14,542 nt of DNA from CAYVCG01 sp964449985 (GTDB lineage Bacteria > Bacillota > Clostridia > Lachnospirales > WRAX01), in assembly GCA_964449985.1 (NCBI GenBank), contig CAYVCG010000053.1, positions 1 through 14,542 of the forward strand, written 5' to 3'. The notes beneath the pieces were generated by a model. It worked only from the letters and a program-made list of their open reading frames with translations, ran no database searches and had not been told where the DNA came from. Both the position numbers and the translations under genes were made by a program. This document shows positions 6,119-14,492 of this stretch, piece after piece; the first letter of the stretch is position 1; every line of letters starts with the position of its first letter.

Positions 6119-6406
6119 ATGCAGAAAGAAATACAAAGCTATTTACGAGCTAAAAACAATATATTAATGAAATTTGGTTGCAAACAAGACTATCCAATAA
6201 AACCTATGATAAATGTCAAATGGATGATTTCTGGGGATGACGGGGTTTTCTTTTTGACATACTGGGACGAAAATAACGAAAGGAAAGATTTTGCCATAGC
6301 AAAATCTGATGGTTCGCCAATGATTTTTGAAACAAAAGACTATTCAATGGTCGTTGCCATAGACTGTATAAAAATCGCGTTTGTGTTTAAAAATATAAAC
6401 AAATAA
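6119..6406 (+). CDS. Small protein of unknown function
   Basis: The protein has 95 residues from the ATG at 6119. An in-frame TTG at 6113 would add two residues. The ribosome binding site GGAGG (6104-6108) lies 10 bases before the ATG and 4 before the TTG, so the choice is not certain. The sequence has no signal peptide or membrane segment. It has a basic N-terminus (KEIQSYLRAKNN) and then short strand-like blocks such as VKWMISGDDGVFFLTYWD and MVVAIDCIKIAFVF, suggesting a small compact alpha-beta or beta fold. I do not recognise a family. It lies 28 bases after dcd and 48 before the next gene, so cotranscription with both is likely. Confidence 0.75.
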   Translation: MQKEIQSYLRAKNNILMKFGCKQDYPIKPMINVKWMISGDDGVFFLTYWDENNERKDFAIAKSDGSPMIFETKDYSMVVAIDCIKIAFVFKNINK

Positions 6407-6454
6407 TGAATAATGGACGATAGGGAATATATATACAGTTAGGGGGAAACCAAA

Positions 6455-7705
6455 TTGGAAGAGGCTATAGCTAGAAAATCCATATTTAAAAGGTTTGCTG
6501 AGTATTTTAAAAGTCTATTTAAACCCGATAAAAAAGTCGAAACGGTCGAATATTCCAGGTTCAAACATTATCTGGATGGTTATGACGAGCAGAGCGAGGA
6601 CTACAACTCTATTAAGCTTGCCGTTGATATTTGTGACGAAGCTTTTCTTATAACCGAAAAACGCATTATGCTTATTGATAAGCAAAAGGCAATTGAAGAA
6701 AGACTTAACGAGCATGAATGCTATTCAAAACTAGATGATGATGACGTTTATAAAATTAAAGACCTATTAAACCGCTTCGCTTCGCTTACTAGAGACAGGA
6801 AAAACCTGCGAGATCAATTAGATAGTTTTGAAAGGTCTTTAAGCTTTATGCGAGAGCTTGAACCGGAGGTTCCGGATGCCTTGAAAGAAATAAAAGAGGC
6901 AGAAGAGCGCCAAAGACTTTTTAAGCAAGACCTTGGATATTTAGAGGGCGAAAAATCTGATTTGGAATATGAGATGGAAAGGTTTGAAATCGGTCTTTCT
7001 TTCATTCAAAAATTTACTGTGGGTATGTGTATATTTTTTGGGCTTGCTACGATTGTTTTAGCCTTTCTTTCAGTCTTTAACAACATTGATGTGCTGTTCC
7101 CGATGACCGCACTTATTGTCATGGTCATAATCATATCTGTGCTTTTATATGCCTTTCGTAGGCGGATCATATTTGAGAAGGCTCTAAACTATAAAAAGCA
7201 AAACCGTGCAGTTGAGCTTATAAACAAAAAAACGGTTTTATATGCTCATTATACTAACTTTTTAAATTATGAATACAAAAAATTTAAAGTTAAAAACTCC
7301 GAAATGCTTAAAAACAATATGAGCGATTATGGCTTGTATAAGCACTTGACTGCAAGGCTTGATTCCATAAGAAGCATTATGTATCAAACAGAAGCAGAAA
7401 TTGAGGATTTCCTGCGCGAAAAGGATTTATACAATCCATCATTTACGATAGAAAGGTTTTCGCAAGTATTTGATATGGACAACAAGAAAAGCGTTTATAA
7501 TGAGCTTATAAGCGAGAAATCTGCAATAGAAACGAATCTTTCGCTTATGGATAAAAGGCATGAGGCGCTTTGGGATATTCTTTCGGACTTGTCTGAAAAA
7601 GATACAACTGAAGAAGGTATAGTTGGCCGTATTATAAAAAGCTATGTTGATGAAGCAGGAAATCTGATTTCACGAAATACTCCGTTAGAAGAGAACACAG
7701 CGTAA
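6455..7705 (+). CDS. Coiled-coil protein with a two-helix membrane hairpin, unknown function
   Basis: The 416 residues start at TTG, six bases after AGGGGGAA; no ATG offers a comparable site. Layout: a basic amphipathic N-terminus (KSIFKRFAEYFKSLFK); a long charged helical region to about residue 183, rich in E, K, R and L with heptad-like spacing; two hydrophobic segments at about 187-208 and 214-234 separated by a short NNID turn; a basic FRRR stop-transfer; then a second charged helical region to the end. There is no signal peptide and no catalytic motif I recognise. Both large domains probably face the cytoplasm, with the pair of helices as anchor. This layout occurs in structural or septum- and envelope-associated proteins, but that is only architectural resemblance. 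It converges on rbgA across a shared terminator. Confidence 0.8.
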   Translation: MEEAIARKSIFKRFAEYFKSLFKPDKKVETVEYSRFKHYLDGYDEQSEDYNSIKLAVDICDEAFLITEKRIMLIDKQKAIEERLNEHECYSKLDDDDVYKIKDLLNRFASLTRDRKNLRDQLDSFERSLSFMRELEPEVPDALKEIKEAEERQRLFKQDLGYLEGEKSDLEYEMERFEIGLSFIQKFTVGMCIFFGLATIVLAFLSVFNNIDVLFPMTALIVMVIIISVLLYAFRRRIIFEKALNYKKQNRAVELINKKTVLYAHYTNFLNYEYKKFKVKNSEMLKNNMSDYGLYKHLTARLDSIRSIMYQTEAEIEDFLREKDLYNPSFTIERFSQVFDMDNKKSVYNELISEKSAIETNLSLMDKRHEALWDILSDLSEKDTTEEGIVGRIIKSYVDEAGNLISRNTPLEENTA

Positions 7706-7743
7706 ATATCCTTAAAACATTTAATATAAATAAACCAATTATT

Positions 7744-7782
7744 AAAAAGCCACGGGAAACAGAATTGTTCCGTGGCTTTTGG
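7744..7782. terminator. Two-way intrinsic terminator
   Basis: AAAAGCCACGG (7745-7755) and CCGTGGCTTTT (7770-7780) form an 11-bp stem flanked by T-runs on both strands. It lies between the coiled-coil gene (+) and rbgA (minus), so it can end both converging transcripts. Confidence 0.85.
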
Positions 7783-7808
7783 TCTATCGGCAATTAATCG
7801 AGTAATAC

Positions 7809-7878
7809 GGACGCGCAATGTGCGCCCCTACAGAAATTCCGGTTTTATGCCATTTGCAGGCGCGGCCATTGATCGTCC
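7809..7878. repeat. Short inverted-repeat element (MITE-like)
   Basis: The arms 7809-7832 (GGACGCGCAATGTGCGCC and on to CCTACA) and 7855-7878 are inverted copies matching at about 18 of 24 positions, with the shared pattern GGACG..CAATG..CGC.CCT.CA. About 22 bases separate them. The arms resemble short GC-rich dispersed repeats of the form GGACGACCAATGGTCGCCCC that I recall from other bacterial genomes; this is memory and not a search. It ends one base before the rbgA stop codon. No transposase is present. Confidence 0.5.
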
Positions 7879-7879
7879 T

Positions 7880-8794
7880 CTAACTGTGTTCTTCTGGGGT
7901 TTCCAGCGAAATACGCCCCAGCCTAAGGCCTCGGAACTCATCAATCAGCACAATAGCTGCCCTTTCTAAATCCAGGCGCCCTCCTTTAAGCTTAAACCCT
8001 CTTGATTCTGCTATTAATTCCAAAATATCCGCACATGTTGCAGTTTCGTTAAAGTCTATGTTGTATCTTGCTTTTAAAACTTCTGGGGATATGTTTTTGA
8101 CCTGATTTATAAATGCATAGGCCAGAAGCGTCATCTCTATAATGTTGTCATTCACTGCTCCTGTGAATGCAAGCCGTATACCGACGGATTTATCATCAAA
8201 CTTTGGCCACAGCATCCCCGGTGTGTCTAAAAGCTCTACGTTGTTTTTAAGCTTTATCCATTGCTTTCCCCGCGTAACGCCCGGCTTATCTGCGGTTTTT
8301 GCCACAGCCTTGCCCGCATATTTATTTATCAAAGTGGACTTACCAACGTTCGGTATGCCAACAATCATCGCACGAATCGGGTATGAAATCCTTCCCCGTT
8401 TTTTTAGGGCTTCAACCTTTGGCTTTAACAAAGTATTGCATAATGCGATTATCTCATCCAGCCCTTTGCCAGACAAGCTGTTTGATATAATAACATTAAA
8501 ACCTTTATCCCTATAATATTTCTGCCATTTCTTCGTTGTTTCGTCGTCAGCCAGGTCTGCTTTGTTAAGAACTATTATCCTGTGCTTACCTGTTGCTAGA
8601 TTATCTATATCTGGGTTTTTGCTGCTATATGGTATTCTTGCATCCAAAAGCTCTATAACTATTTCAACGAGCGCGATATGCTCTTTTAGCATCCTTATCG
8701 TCTTTGTCATATGCCCTGGATACCATTGTATATCCATATCGATTTTTAAATCCCCAAACTCATCTCTTTGTTCCAAAATCTCATTTTCAAGCAT
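7880..8794 (-). CDS. rbgA: Ribosome biogenesis GTPase RbgA (YlqF)
   Basis: RbgA is an essential GTPase of Firmicutes that acts late in 50S subunit assembly. The G motifs occur in circularly permuted order, the mark of this family: G4 NKAD (about residue 71) precedes G1 GIPNVGKST (about 145-153), then a G2-type threonine in KPGVTRG, and G3 DTPG (about 191). The N-terminal IQWYPGHMTK motif is also typical. At 304 residues it is slightly longer than the usual 280-290 because of an N-terminal extension of about 18 residues. The ATG at 8794 has GGGGG eight bases upstream, while the later ATG before DIQWYPGHM has no clear site, so the longer form is preferred. The unknown gene upstream ends 21 bases before it, so it is probably the last gene of an rnr operon. 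Confidence 0.95.
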   Translation of the reverse strand: MLENEILEQRDEFGDLKIDMDIQWYPGHMTKTIRMLKEHIALVEIVIELLDARIPYSSKNPDIDNLATGKHRIIVLNKADLADDETTKKWQKYYRDKGFNVIISNSLSGKGLDEIIALCNTLLKPKVEALKKRGRISYPIRAMIVGIPNVGKSTLINKYAGKAVAKTADKPGVTRGKQWIKLKNNVELLDTPGMLWPKFDDKSVGIRLAFTGAVNDNIIEMTLLAYAFINQVKNISPEVLKARYNIDFNETATCADILELIAESRGFKLKGGRLDLERAAIVLIDEFRGLRLGRISLETPEEHS

Positions 8795-8815
8795 TTAATA
8801 TCCCCCGTTGTTTTT

Positions 8816-9406
8816 TTACTGTTCCAAAGGCCTGTATTGGTCATCTGTAAGCTTTCTCGAATAAATCTTCCATTTGGAATCTTGCTTTTTCAAATAATAA
8901 TTCCAATAAACAGAGGTTTGATTAGTAAACATCTGTTTTACAGGAATAATGCAGGTGTCCGGCTCTGTAGACGAAATAAATGCAACCCCTTTACTAAATT
9001 CAGAAGCCCGAATCCCTTTGTCATAAAGCTGTTTTGTAGACGAAAGGAGGTTTTCATATTGAGAGTCAAAGGAATTATTTTCCAGTATATCAGTAGACAA
9101 TAGCTCCCTTTGCACAGTAATAACCTCTTTTCGAACATCTTCATCCAGAATCATATCGCCATAAAGCAGAAGCACCGTGTCGTTATAAACATCCGTAACA
9201 TCCTCAGGGCTTTTTGGATAATCATTTTCAAAATCCAAATATTTAACCGCTTCATAAAGCCTGACCGCAATGTTTGTCCTGCTTTGAACAAAGACGTCTA
9301 CCCAGCTGTCTGTCCTCGCTTTAGAAAAAATTATTATACCTGATATGATACAAATACCCAACGTTAATATTACTATCCCCGGCATAACTTTTCTTTTGGT
9401 TTTCAT
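8816..9406 (-). CDS. Membrane-anchored extracytoplasmic protein, DUF6715-like
   Basis: The 196 residues begin with a basic KTKRK and a single hydrophobic segment (about 8-28), and no lipobox cysteine is evident, so this looks like an N-terminally anchored protein with the rest outside the membrane. The soluble part has YPKSPEDVTDVYNDTVLLLYG, a helical middle, and a C-terminal strand-rich piece (VYWNYYLKKQDSKWKIYS). This arrangement reminds me of the DUF6715-type proteins of Clostridia, a tentative recognition only. Function is unknown. It has a perfect AAAGGAGGG ribosome binding site, lies 51 bases after rnr and 21 before rbgA, and is therefore probably cotranscribed with both. Confidence 0.8.
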   Translation of the reverse strand: MKTKRKVMPGIVILTLGICIISGIIIFSKARTDSWVDVFVQSRTNIAVRLYEAVKYLDFENDYPKSPEDVTDVYNDTVLLLYGDMILDEDVRKEVITVQRELLSTDILENNSFDSQYENLLSSTKQLYDKGIRASEFSKGVAFISSTEPDTCIIPVKQMFTNQTSVYWNYYLKKQDSKWKIYSRKLTDDQYRPLEQ

Positions 9407-9457
9407 TGCATTCCCTCCTTTATAAATAAAGAGCTTTTTCGTTTAATGCCAAATCAA

Positions 9458-11590
9458 TCAATGATCGTTTGCAAACACAAAATCAATCTTTCCATCTAGC
9501 TCATTGGTTTTGACTAGCATAACCTGAACCTTATCCCCCAAGCTATACACCTTTTTAGAGCGTTCCCCAACAAAGCACATGTTATCCTGATCAAAAATAT
9601 AATAATCATCCTCCATGTCGTTTACAGAGACCATCCCCTCCACAGTGTTTGGAAGCTCAACATAAATGCCCCACGACGTAACGCTTGAAATAATCCCAGA
9701 AAATATTTGCCCGATTTTGTCAGACATATACTGCGCCTTTTTTATATCCTCAACTTCTCTTTCTGTCTCCTCCGCAATACGCTCGTTTTTTGAACATAAC
9801 GAGCAAACTTCCGGCAGCAGTTTTGAAAGCCTGCTTGCCCAACTCTCCGAAATACCTGAGGTTATATTTTGTTTTATAATACGGTGTATTTGTAAATCGG
9901 GGTATCGTCTTATCGGCGATGTAAAATGAGAATAATATTTTGCAGCCAGACCGAAATGCCCAGCGTTTGTTGCCGCATAGCGGGCTTGTTTTAGGCTTCT
10001 TAAAACAAATCTGCTGATTATCATTTCTTCCGGAGTATTTTCAACGCTTGCCAATAGCTTTTGAATAGCTTTAGGGTGTGCAGAAGCCCCTTTTAAATGG
10101 AATCCAAATTTATTTATAAAATCCGAAAGCTTTAATATCTTTTCCGAATCAGGCTCCTCATGGTTTCTATATACAAACGGTATGTCCAGCCAGAAATATT
10201 CTTCTGCAATCGTTTCATTGCATATAAGCATAAATTCCTCAATTAAGCTCGTTGCCTTGTTTCGAACATATGGCTTTATATCAACAGGGCGTCCGTTATC
10301 ACCCAAAATTATTTTGCATTCAGCAAAGCCAAACTCGATAGCGCCGCGCTTTAAACGCTTTTCACGAAGTATATCGCTCAATACTTCCATGTTTTTAAAC
10401 ATAGGGACAAGCTCTGAGTATTCCTCAATATATTGTGAACTCTCATTTGATAAAATGTCGTTTACTATTGTATACGTCATTCTTTTATCTGTATTGATTA
10501 CTGATGCACACACCTCATGCGCCACGCAATTTCCGCTCTTGTCTATTTCCATTATACAACTGAGCGTAAGCCTGTCAACATTAGGGTTAAGAGAGCATAT
10601 GCCGTTTGACAGCTTATGAGGAAGCATCGGTATAACCCTATCAACAAGATAAACACTTGTGCCTCTTTTTAACGCCTCATTATCAATTTCCGTTCCTTCA
10701 CGCACATAATGGCTAACATCCGCTATATGAACCCCTAGCTTATAATTGCCGTTGGGCAGTATCTCCAGCGATACAGCGTCATCCAAATCCTTAGAATCTT
10801 CGCCGTCTATCGTTACCATCTGAATGCCCCGCAAATCCTTTCTGCCCTCTATATCAGCCGGATTGACTTCGTCTGCAATGCTTTCCAACTCTTTATATAC
10901 CTTCTGGGGATAGTCGGTTCTGAGCTCATGCTTTAACACTACAGACAATATATCTACGCCGGGATCATTTTTATGCCCCAAAATCTCTGTGACAACACCC
11001 TGGGGATTTTTCCCTTCCTCGGCCTTTTTAGTTACCTTTACAGCAACCTTATGGTCTGTTACAGCGCCTTTTGTTGCGCCTGAGGGAATAAATATATCAC
11101 TCGAAATCTTTTTATCGTCAGGTATGACAAAACCCGTGTGTTTTCTTACTTCTTGAAATGTTCCAATTATTGTGTTTATGCCCTTTTCAAGAACCTGCAC
11201 GATTTCAGCTTCCGGGCGTTTTCCTGTGGCCTGATTTATTATTTTGCACAGCACCTTATCTTTATGCATTGCGCCGTTTATGAATGGCAAGGGAATGAAA
11301 ATATCGGTTTCAAAACCTTCCGCCGTAACAAAACCAAAACCACGAGCATTGCCCGTAAACGTTCCGAAAATAAGATTCATACCCTCGGGCGACATAACCT
11401 TGCCCTTTTTAGTTATAACGGCTTTGCCTTCTTTTACAAGCATATTTATTATATCGTCAAGCACCACCTGATCTTGAAGCGGAACACCCAATAAAAATGC
11501 TATATCCTTAACCGACATCGGCACATAATCCTTATCCTTGATAAAACCGGCTATTTTCTCTTTGCGTTCATTAATAATTTCTTCATACAT
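9458..11590 (-). CDS. rnr: Ribonuclease R
   Basis: RNase R is a processive 3'-to-5' exoribonuclease that degrades structured RNA and acts in rRNA quality control and, with SmpB-tmRNA, in decay of non-stop mRNA. From the ATG at 11590 it has 710 residues. That start has GGGAG seven bases upstream and is preferred to the in-frame TTG at 11653. Domains: an N-terminal helical region, two cold-shock/OB domains (FGTFTGNARGFGFV near residue 70; IGTFQEVRKHTGFV near 145), the catalytic RNB domain with IDGEDSKDLDDAVS (about 262-275) supplying the metal-binding aspartates, and a C-terminal S1 domain (GIISSVTSWGIYVELPN, from about 627). It has little or no basic C-terminal tail. smpB, often next to rnr in Firmicutes, is not adjacent here. 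The leader of about 97 nt may start from a minus-strand TATAAT at 11699-11694, but its -35 is poor. Confidence 0.95.
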   Translation of the reverse strand: MYEEIINERKEKIAGFIKDKDYVPMSVKDIAFLLGVPLQDQVVLDDIINMLVKEGKAVITKKGKVMSPEGMNLIFGTFTGNARGFGFVTAEGFETDIFIPLPFINGAMHKDKVLCKIINQATGKRPEAEIVQVLEKGINTIIGTFQEVRKHTGFVIPDDKKISSDIFIPSGATKGAVTDHKVAVKVTKKAEEGKNPQGVVTEILGHKNDPGVDILSVVLKHELRTDYPQKVYKELESIADEVNPADIEGRKDLRGIQMVTIDGEDSKDLDDAVSLEILPNGNYKLGVHIADVSHYVREGTEIDNEALKRGTSVYLVDRVIPMLPHKLSNGICSLNPNVDRLTLSCIMEIDKSGNCVAHEVCASVINTDKRMTYTIVNDILSNESSQYIEEYSELVPMFKNMEVLSDILREKRLKRGAIEFGFAECKIILGDNGRPVDIKPYVRNKATSLIEEFMLICNETIAEEYFWLDIPFVYRNHEEPDSEKILKLSDFINKFGFHLKGASAHPKAIQKLLASVENTPEEMIISRFVLRSLKQARYAATNAGHFGLAAKYYSHFTSPIRRYPDLQIHRIIKQNITSGISESWASRLSKLLPEVCSLCSKNERIAEETEREVEDIKKAQYMSDKIGQIFSGIISSVTSWGIYVELPNTVEGMVSVNDMEDDYYIFDQDNMCFVGERSKKVYSLGDKVQVMLVKTNELDGKIDFVFANDH

Positions 11591-11641
11591 TTTTACATCT
11601 CCCAGCATCTCCAAGCGAAAAGGCTTGTTTGAATTTTGTTG

Positions 11642-11669
11642 TTGACAATACAAGATTAGTTGTTATACT
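11642..11669 (+). promoter_or_regulatory. Promoter of the CYTH-domain gene
   Basis: TTGACA (11642-11647) and TATACT (11664-11669) are 16 bases apart on the + strand, giving a leader of about 95 nt before 11771. It lies within the rnr leader region, so the two divergent transcripts overlap at their 5' ends by about a dozen bases. Confidence 0.65.
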
Positions 11670-11770
11670 ATTTTTTTACACTTACCTAGTATTATTATAC
11701 ATTATTTTAACACAAAATATAGTCGTTTAATTCTTTATTAGGGGGAAATTAAGCCAGAAAGGAGAATTAG

Positions 11771-12247
11771 ATGGAAATTGAAAGAAAATATCTATTAGAA
11801 AAAATACCTTTTGATTTGTCGGAATTTCGCAAAATAGAAATTGAGCAGGGCTATATATCAGAAAATCCTGTAATCAGAATAAGAAAATACAATAAAGAAT
11901 TTTATCTCACGGTAAAAAGCAAGGCAAAAGGGCAAGGAAAACCATCTTTCGCTAAGGAAGAATTTGAAATAAAGCTTAATCATGAGCAGTTTACACGGCT
12001 GCAAAAAAAGGTGGAGACAAAATATATTAAAAAAACCCGTTATCTCGTCCCTATCGGGTTTGGCCTGACCGCTGAGCTGGATGTTTACTACGGCGAACTT
12101 GAAGGGTTATTCACTGTCGAAGTTGAATTTAAGAGCATAAAGCAGGCGGAACGCTTTTCCCCACCCCATTGGTTCGGGCGTGATCTTACTTTCGACATTA
12201 GATACAGCAATAATAAGTTGGCGAGATATGGCAAACCGCAGGATTAA
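11771..12247 (+). CDS. CYTH-domain phosphohydrolase-like protein
   Basis: The 158-residue protein is a CYTH domain throughout. The CYTH fold is a beta-tunnel that binds triphosphate groups with divalent metals; members include class IV adenylate cyclases, thiamine triphosphatase and inorganic triphosphatases. Diagnostic features are the N-terminal EIERKYL (ExExK motif), RIRK near residues 36-39, FYLTVKSK, KEEFEIK, KKTRY, and the acidic strand pair ELDVYYGELEGLFTVEVEF near 103-121. The ATG has AAAGGAG eight bases upstream. The substrate cannot be deduced; inorganic triphosphatase activity is the commonest for stand-alone bacterial members of this size. It has its own promoter and precedes spo0A by 148 bases. 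Confidence 0.88.
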   Translation: MEIERKYLLEKIPFDLSEFRKIEIEQGYISENPVIRIRKYNKEFYLTVKSKAKGQGKPSFAKEEFEIKLNHEQFTRLQKKVETKYIKKTRYLVPIGFGLTAELDVYYGELEGLFTVEVEFKSIKQAERFSPPHWFGRDLTFDIRYSNNKLARYGKPQD

Positions 12248-12314
12248 ACCTCAAATAATGGACAATAATTGCGCAAATTGACGAATTTTTGAACATTTAT
12301 GCCTACAAATTTTC

Positions 12315-12343
12315 TTGATTTGTTCCTTGATTTATACTATACT
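12315..12343 (+). promoter_or_regulatory. Promoter of spo0A
   Basis: TTGATT (12315-12320) and TATACT (12338-12343) are separated by 17 bases, a good SigA-type promoter about 50 bases before the start. A sequence differing at one of seven positions from the Spo0A box (TGACGAA, 12279-12285) lies about 30 bases upstream of the -35 and might serve autoregulation; that part is weak. A small TGGTA / TACCA hairpin follows in the leader at 12353-12367. Confidence 0.6.
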
Positions 12344-12395
12344 GTAATAAATTGGTAGAAATTACCATTTTAATTACATAAGTGGAGGGATCGTT

Positions 12396-13193
12396 TTGAA
12401 TCAAGACATTATTAAAGTACTTTTAGCCGATGATAATAAAGATTTTTGCGATGTTGTTGCAAGTTATTTGGGAAAGCATGAAGACATTAACGTTATTGAT
12501 ATAGCTCACGACGGTGTTGACGCCTACAATAAAATATTAACCACAAAACCTGACGTTGTTATTCTGGATGGTATTATGCCAAGACTTGACGGTATTGGTG
12601 TCTTAGAAAAAATGAACAGCATAAAGACTGACATAAAAAAGCCTATATGCATAATGCTTTCCGCTGTTACTCAAGAAAAAATTACTCAAAAAGCCATTGA
12701 CCTAGGCGCAGAATACTACATGGTAAAACCGTTTGATATGGACTCACTTGTTTGCAGGATAAGGCAGCTTAAAGAAAGCATAACAAAAAACGGAAAGACT
12801 CCCATTCAAAACAGCAGGCCATCTGTTGAGGAACTCGCAATAACGCTTGAGGGCAAGGTAACTAATATACTGCACGAAATAGGCGTTCCCGCTCATATCC
12901 GCGGATATCACTATATGCGCGAAGCAATTATTATGTCCGTTAACGACCTGGATGTTTTAAACTATATTACGAAAGAGCTATATCCATCAATAGCAAAGAA
13001 ATGCAACACAACTCCAAGCCGCGTTGAACGTGCAATCCGCCATGCTATAGAAGTCGCATGGAGCAGAGGCAAAATCGACGCAATAGACAATCTTTTCGGC
13101 TACACGATCAACACCCATAAAGGCAAACCGACAAATTCGGAATTCATCGCCCTTATTGCCGATAGATTGCGTTTGGAAATAAAAGCTAGCTAA
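12396..13193 (+). CDS. spo0A: Sporulation master regulator Spo0A
   Basis: Spo0A is the response regulator that, once phosphorylated, starts endospore formation and controls many stationary-phase genes. The 265-residue length is standard. The receiver domain has D12 and D13 for metal binding, phosphoacceptor D58 in VVILDGIMPRLDG, S89 and K111 (MVKPF). The C-terminal DNA-binding domain has VPAHIRGYHYMREAI and the recognition-helix region TPSRVERAIRHAIEVAWSRG, which is nearly invariant in Spo0A. The start is a TTG after GGAGG at proper spacing (ATCGTTT between). It stands alone: spoIVB, commonly upstream in Bacillus and Clostridium, is absent and replaced by the CYTH gene. It shows that the host is a spore former or derives from one. 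Confidence 0.98.
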   Translation: MNQDIIKVLLADDNKDFCDVVASYLGKHEDINVIDIAHDGVDAYNKILTTKPDVVILDGIMPRLDGIGVLEKMNSIKTDIKKPICIMLSAVTQEKITQKAIDLGAEYYMVKPFDMDSLVCRIRQLKESITKNGKTPIQNSRPSVEELAITLEGKVTNILHEIGVPAHIRGYHYMREAIIMSVNDLDVLNYITKELYPSIAKKCNTTPSRVERAIRHAIEVAWSRGKIDAIDNLFGYTINTHKGKPTNSEFIALIADRLRLEIKAS

Positions 13194-13204
13194 CTACGAT
13201 AAGC

Positions 13205-13235
13205 AAAGCCCCGATATTTTTAACCGGGGCTTTTT
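13205..13235 (+). terminator. Terminator after spo0A
   Basis: AAAGCCCCG (13205-13213) and CGGGGCTTT (13225-13233) form a 9-bp stem with five T residues at its 3' end. It lies between converging spo0A and the aminotransferase gene. The minus-strand T-run is short (TTTG), so it serves spo0A best. Confidence 0.88.
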
Positions 13236-13250
13236 GATTTATTTATTAAC

Positions 13251-14453
13251 TTATTTAAAATTCTCGTTTATAAATGTTTCTATCCTATCCATTCCTTCTT
13301 TGATTGTATCAATAGAAACTGCGTATGACAACCGAATATGCTTTTCATATCCAAAATCTGCACAGGAAACGACGGCAACGCTTTTTTCATTCAATAACAT
13401 TTCCGAAAAATCAGCCGCATCTTTTATAATAACGCCTTTTACTTCACGGCCACACAATTTTTCAACATTAATGAATATATAAAACGCTCCTCTCGGTTTT
13501 GCAGCGTAAACATCTTTTAAACCGCATACCCTTTCGTAAATGTAATCACATCTTTTACGAAATTCTGCACACATATCATCGAGGGCAGCTTGATCACCCG
13601 TAAGTGCTTCAAAAGCTGCTTTTTGTGCGATTGAATTCGGGTTTGATGTTCCGTGGCTTTGGATATTTGCCATAATTTTTGCTATCTCTTTGTTAGATGC
13701 CGTATAACCAATACGCCATCCCGTCATAGAATGACTTTTTGAAAAACCATTGACAACAATAGTCCTTTTAAAAATCTCTTCATTAAACGATGCTATGCTT
13801 ATATGCCCTACTGAATCATCATAAATAAGCTTTTCATAAATCTCATCGGATATAACGTATATATCGTTTTTAACTGCAAAATCAGCTATCGTTCGCAGTG
13901 TCTTTTCATCATAAATCATACCAGACGGATTGTTTGGGCTGTTGATAACTATTGCCTTTGTCTTCGGGGATATATGCGCGTTTAACAGTTCTTCCGTCAC
14001 CGCAAATGAGTTTGTTTCCTCGGTATACATTATAACGGGGACACCGCCAGCCATGCGCACCATCTCAGGATAGCTAAGCCAAAACGGCGCAGGGATAATA
14101 ACCTCGTCTCCATCGTCCAAAAGCGCCATAAAAATATTGTTTAACGAGTGCTTTGCGCCATTGCTTACGATTATTTGAGTATAGTCATAATCAAGACCGT
14201 TATCGCGTTTTAGTTTATCACATATCGCCTTGCGCAGTTCCACAGTTCCGGAGCCGTCAGTATATTTTGTAAATCCGGTGTTTATCGCATTAATCGCAGC
14301 TTGCTTAATGTTTTCCGGCGTGTCAAAATCAGGTTCGCCGGGGCCGAAGCTTATAACATTTATGCCTTTTTCCTTCAACTCTCTCGCCAGCGCCGTAACG
14401 CGAAGCGTTGATGATAACTTTATTGCGGATGCCTTATCCGATAGTTTTTTCAT
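13251..14453 (-). CDS. Class I pyridoxal-phosphate aminotransferase, aspartate aminotransferase type
   Basis: This 400-residue cytoplasmic enzyme belongs to the fold type I, subfamily Ib aspartate aminotransferases (AspB-like), transferring an amino group between aspartate and 2-oxoglutarate. Seen: FGPGEPDFDTP near residue 36 (substrate loop), NGAKHSL near 98 for PLP phosphate contacts, SPNNPSG near 170, SDEIYEKLIYD near 201, the Schiff-base lysine in NGFSKSHSMTGWRIGY near 234, and the C-terminal arginine in HIRLSYA that binds the substrate carboxylate. Aromatic or prephenate aminotransferases share these motifs, so the exact substrate remains open. The ATG at 14453 has GGTGG seven bases upstream. 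The gene is probably monocistronic, with a predicted promoter at 14493-14521. Confidence 0.92.
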   Translation of the reverse strand: MKKLSDKASAIKLSSTLRVTALARELKEKGINVISFGPGEPDFDTPENIKQAAINAINTGFTKYTDGSGTVELRKAICDKLKRDNGLDYDYTQIIVSNGAKHSLNNIFMALLDDGDEVIIPAPFWLSYPEMVRMAGGVPVIMYTEETNSFAVTEELLNAHISPKTKAIVINSPNNPSGMIYDEKTLRTIADFAVKNDIYVISDEIYEKLIYDDSVGHISIASFNEEIFKRTIVVNGFSKSHSMTGWRIGYTASNKEIAKIMANIQSHGTSNPNSIAQKAAFEALTGDQAALDDMCAEFRKRCDYIYERVCGLKDVYAAKPRGAFYIFINVEKLCGREVKGVIIKDAADFSEMLLNEKSVAVVSCADFGYEKHIRLSYAVSIDTIKEGMDRIETFINENFK

Positions 14454-14492
14454 TCAAAACCACCATTCCAATTAAAATTTTTGACATATACA

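Noticed and set aside
5566..7705. dcd and its two neighbours as a phage-defence island based on nucleotide depletion
   Set aside because: The deaminase has the ordinary metabolic Dcd architecture and no sensor, protease or nuclease gene accompanies it.
7772..7969. + strand 65-codon ORF
   Set aside because: It runs across the terminator, the inverted-repeat element and the antisense of rbgA, and has no ribosome binding site.
8142..8516. + strand 124-codon ORF opposite rbgA
   Set aside because: It is a shadow of the rbgA coding sequence with no ribosome binding site or recognisable protein features.
11591..11653. Extended TTG start for RNase R adding 21 residues
   Set aside because: The added residues are low-complexity (CQQQNSNK) and no ribosome binding site precedes the TTG, whereas the ATG at 11590 has a good one.
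12268..12280. TTGCGCAA palindrome before spo0A resembling the toxin-leader palindrome
   Set aside because: Only the 8-base core is shared and the flanks differ; this is likely chance.
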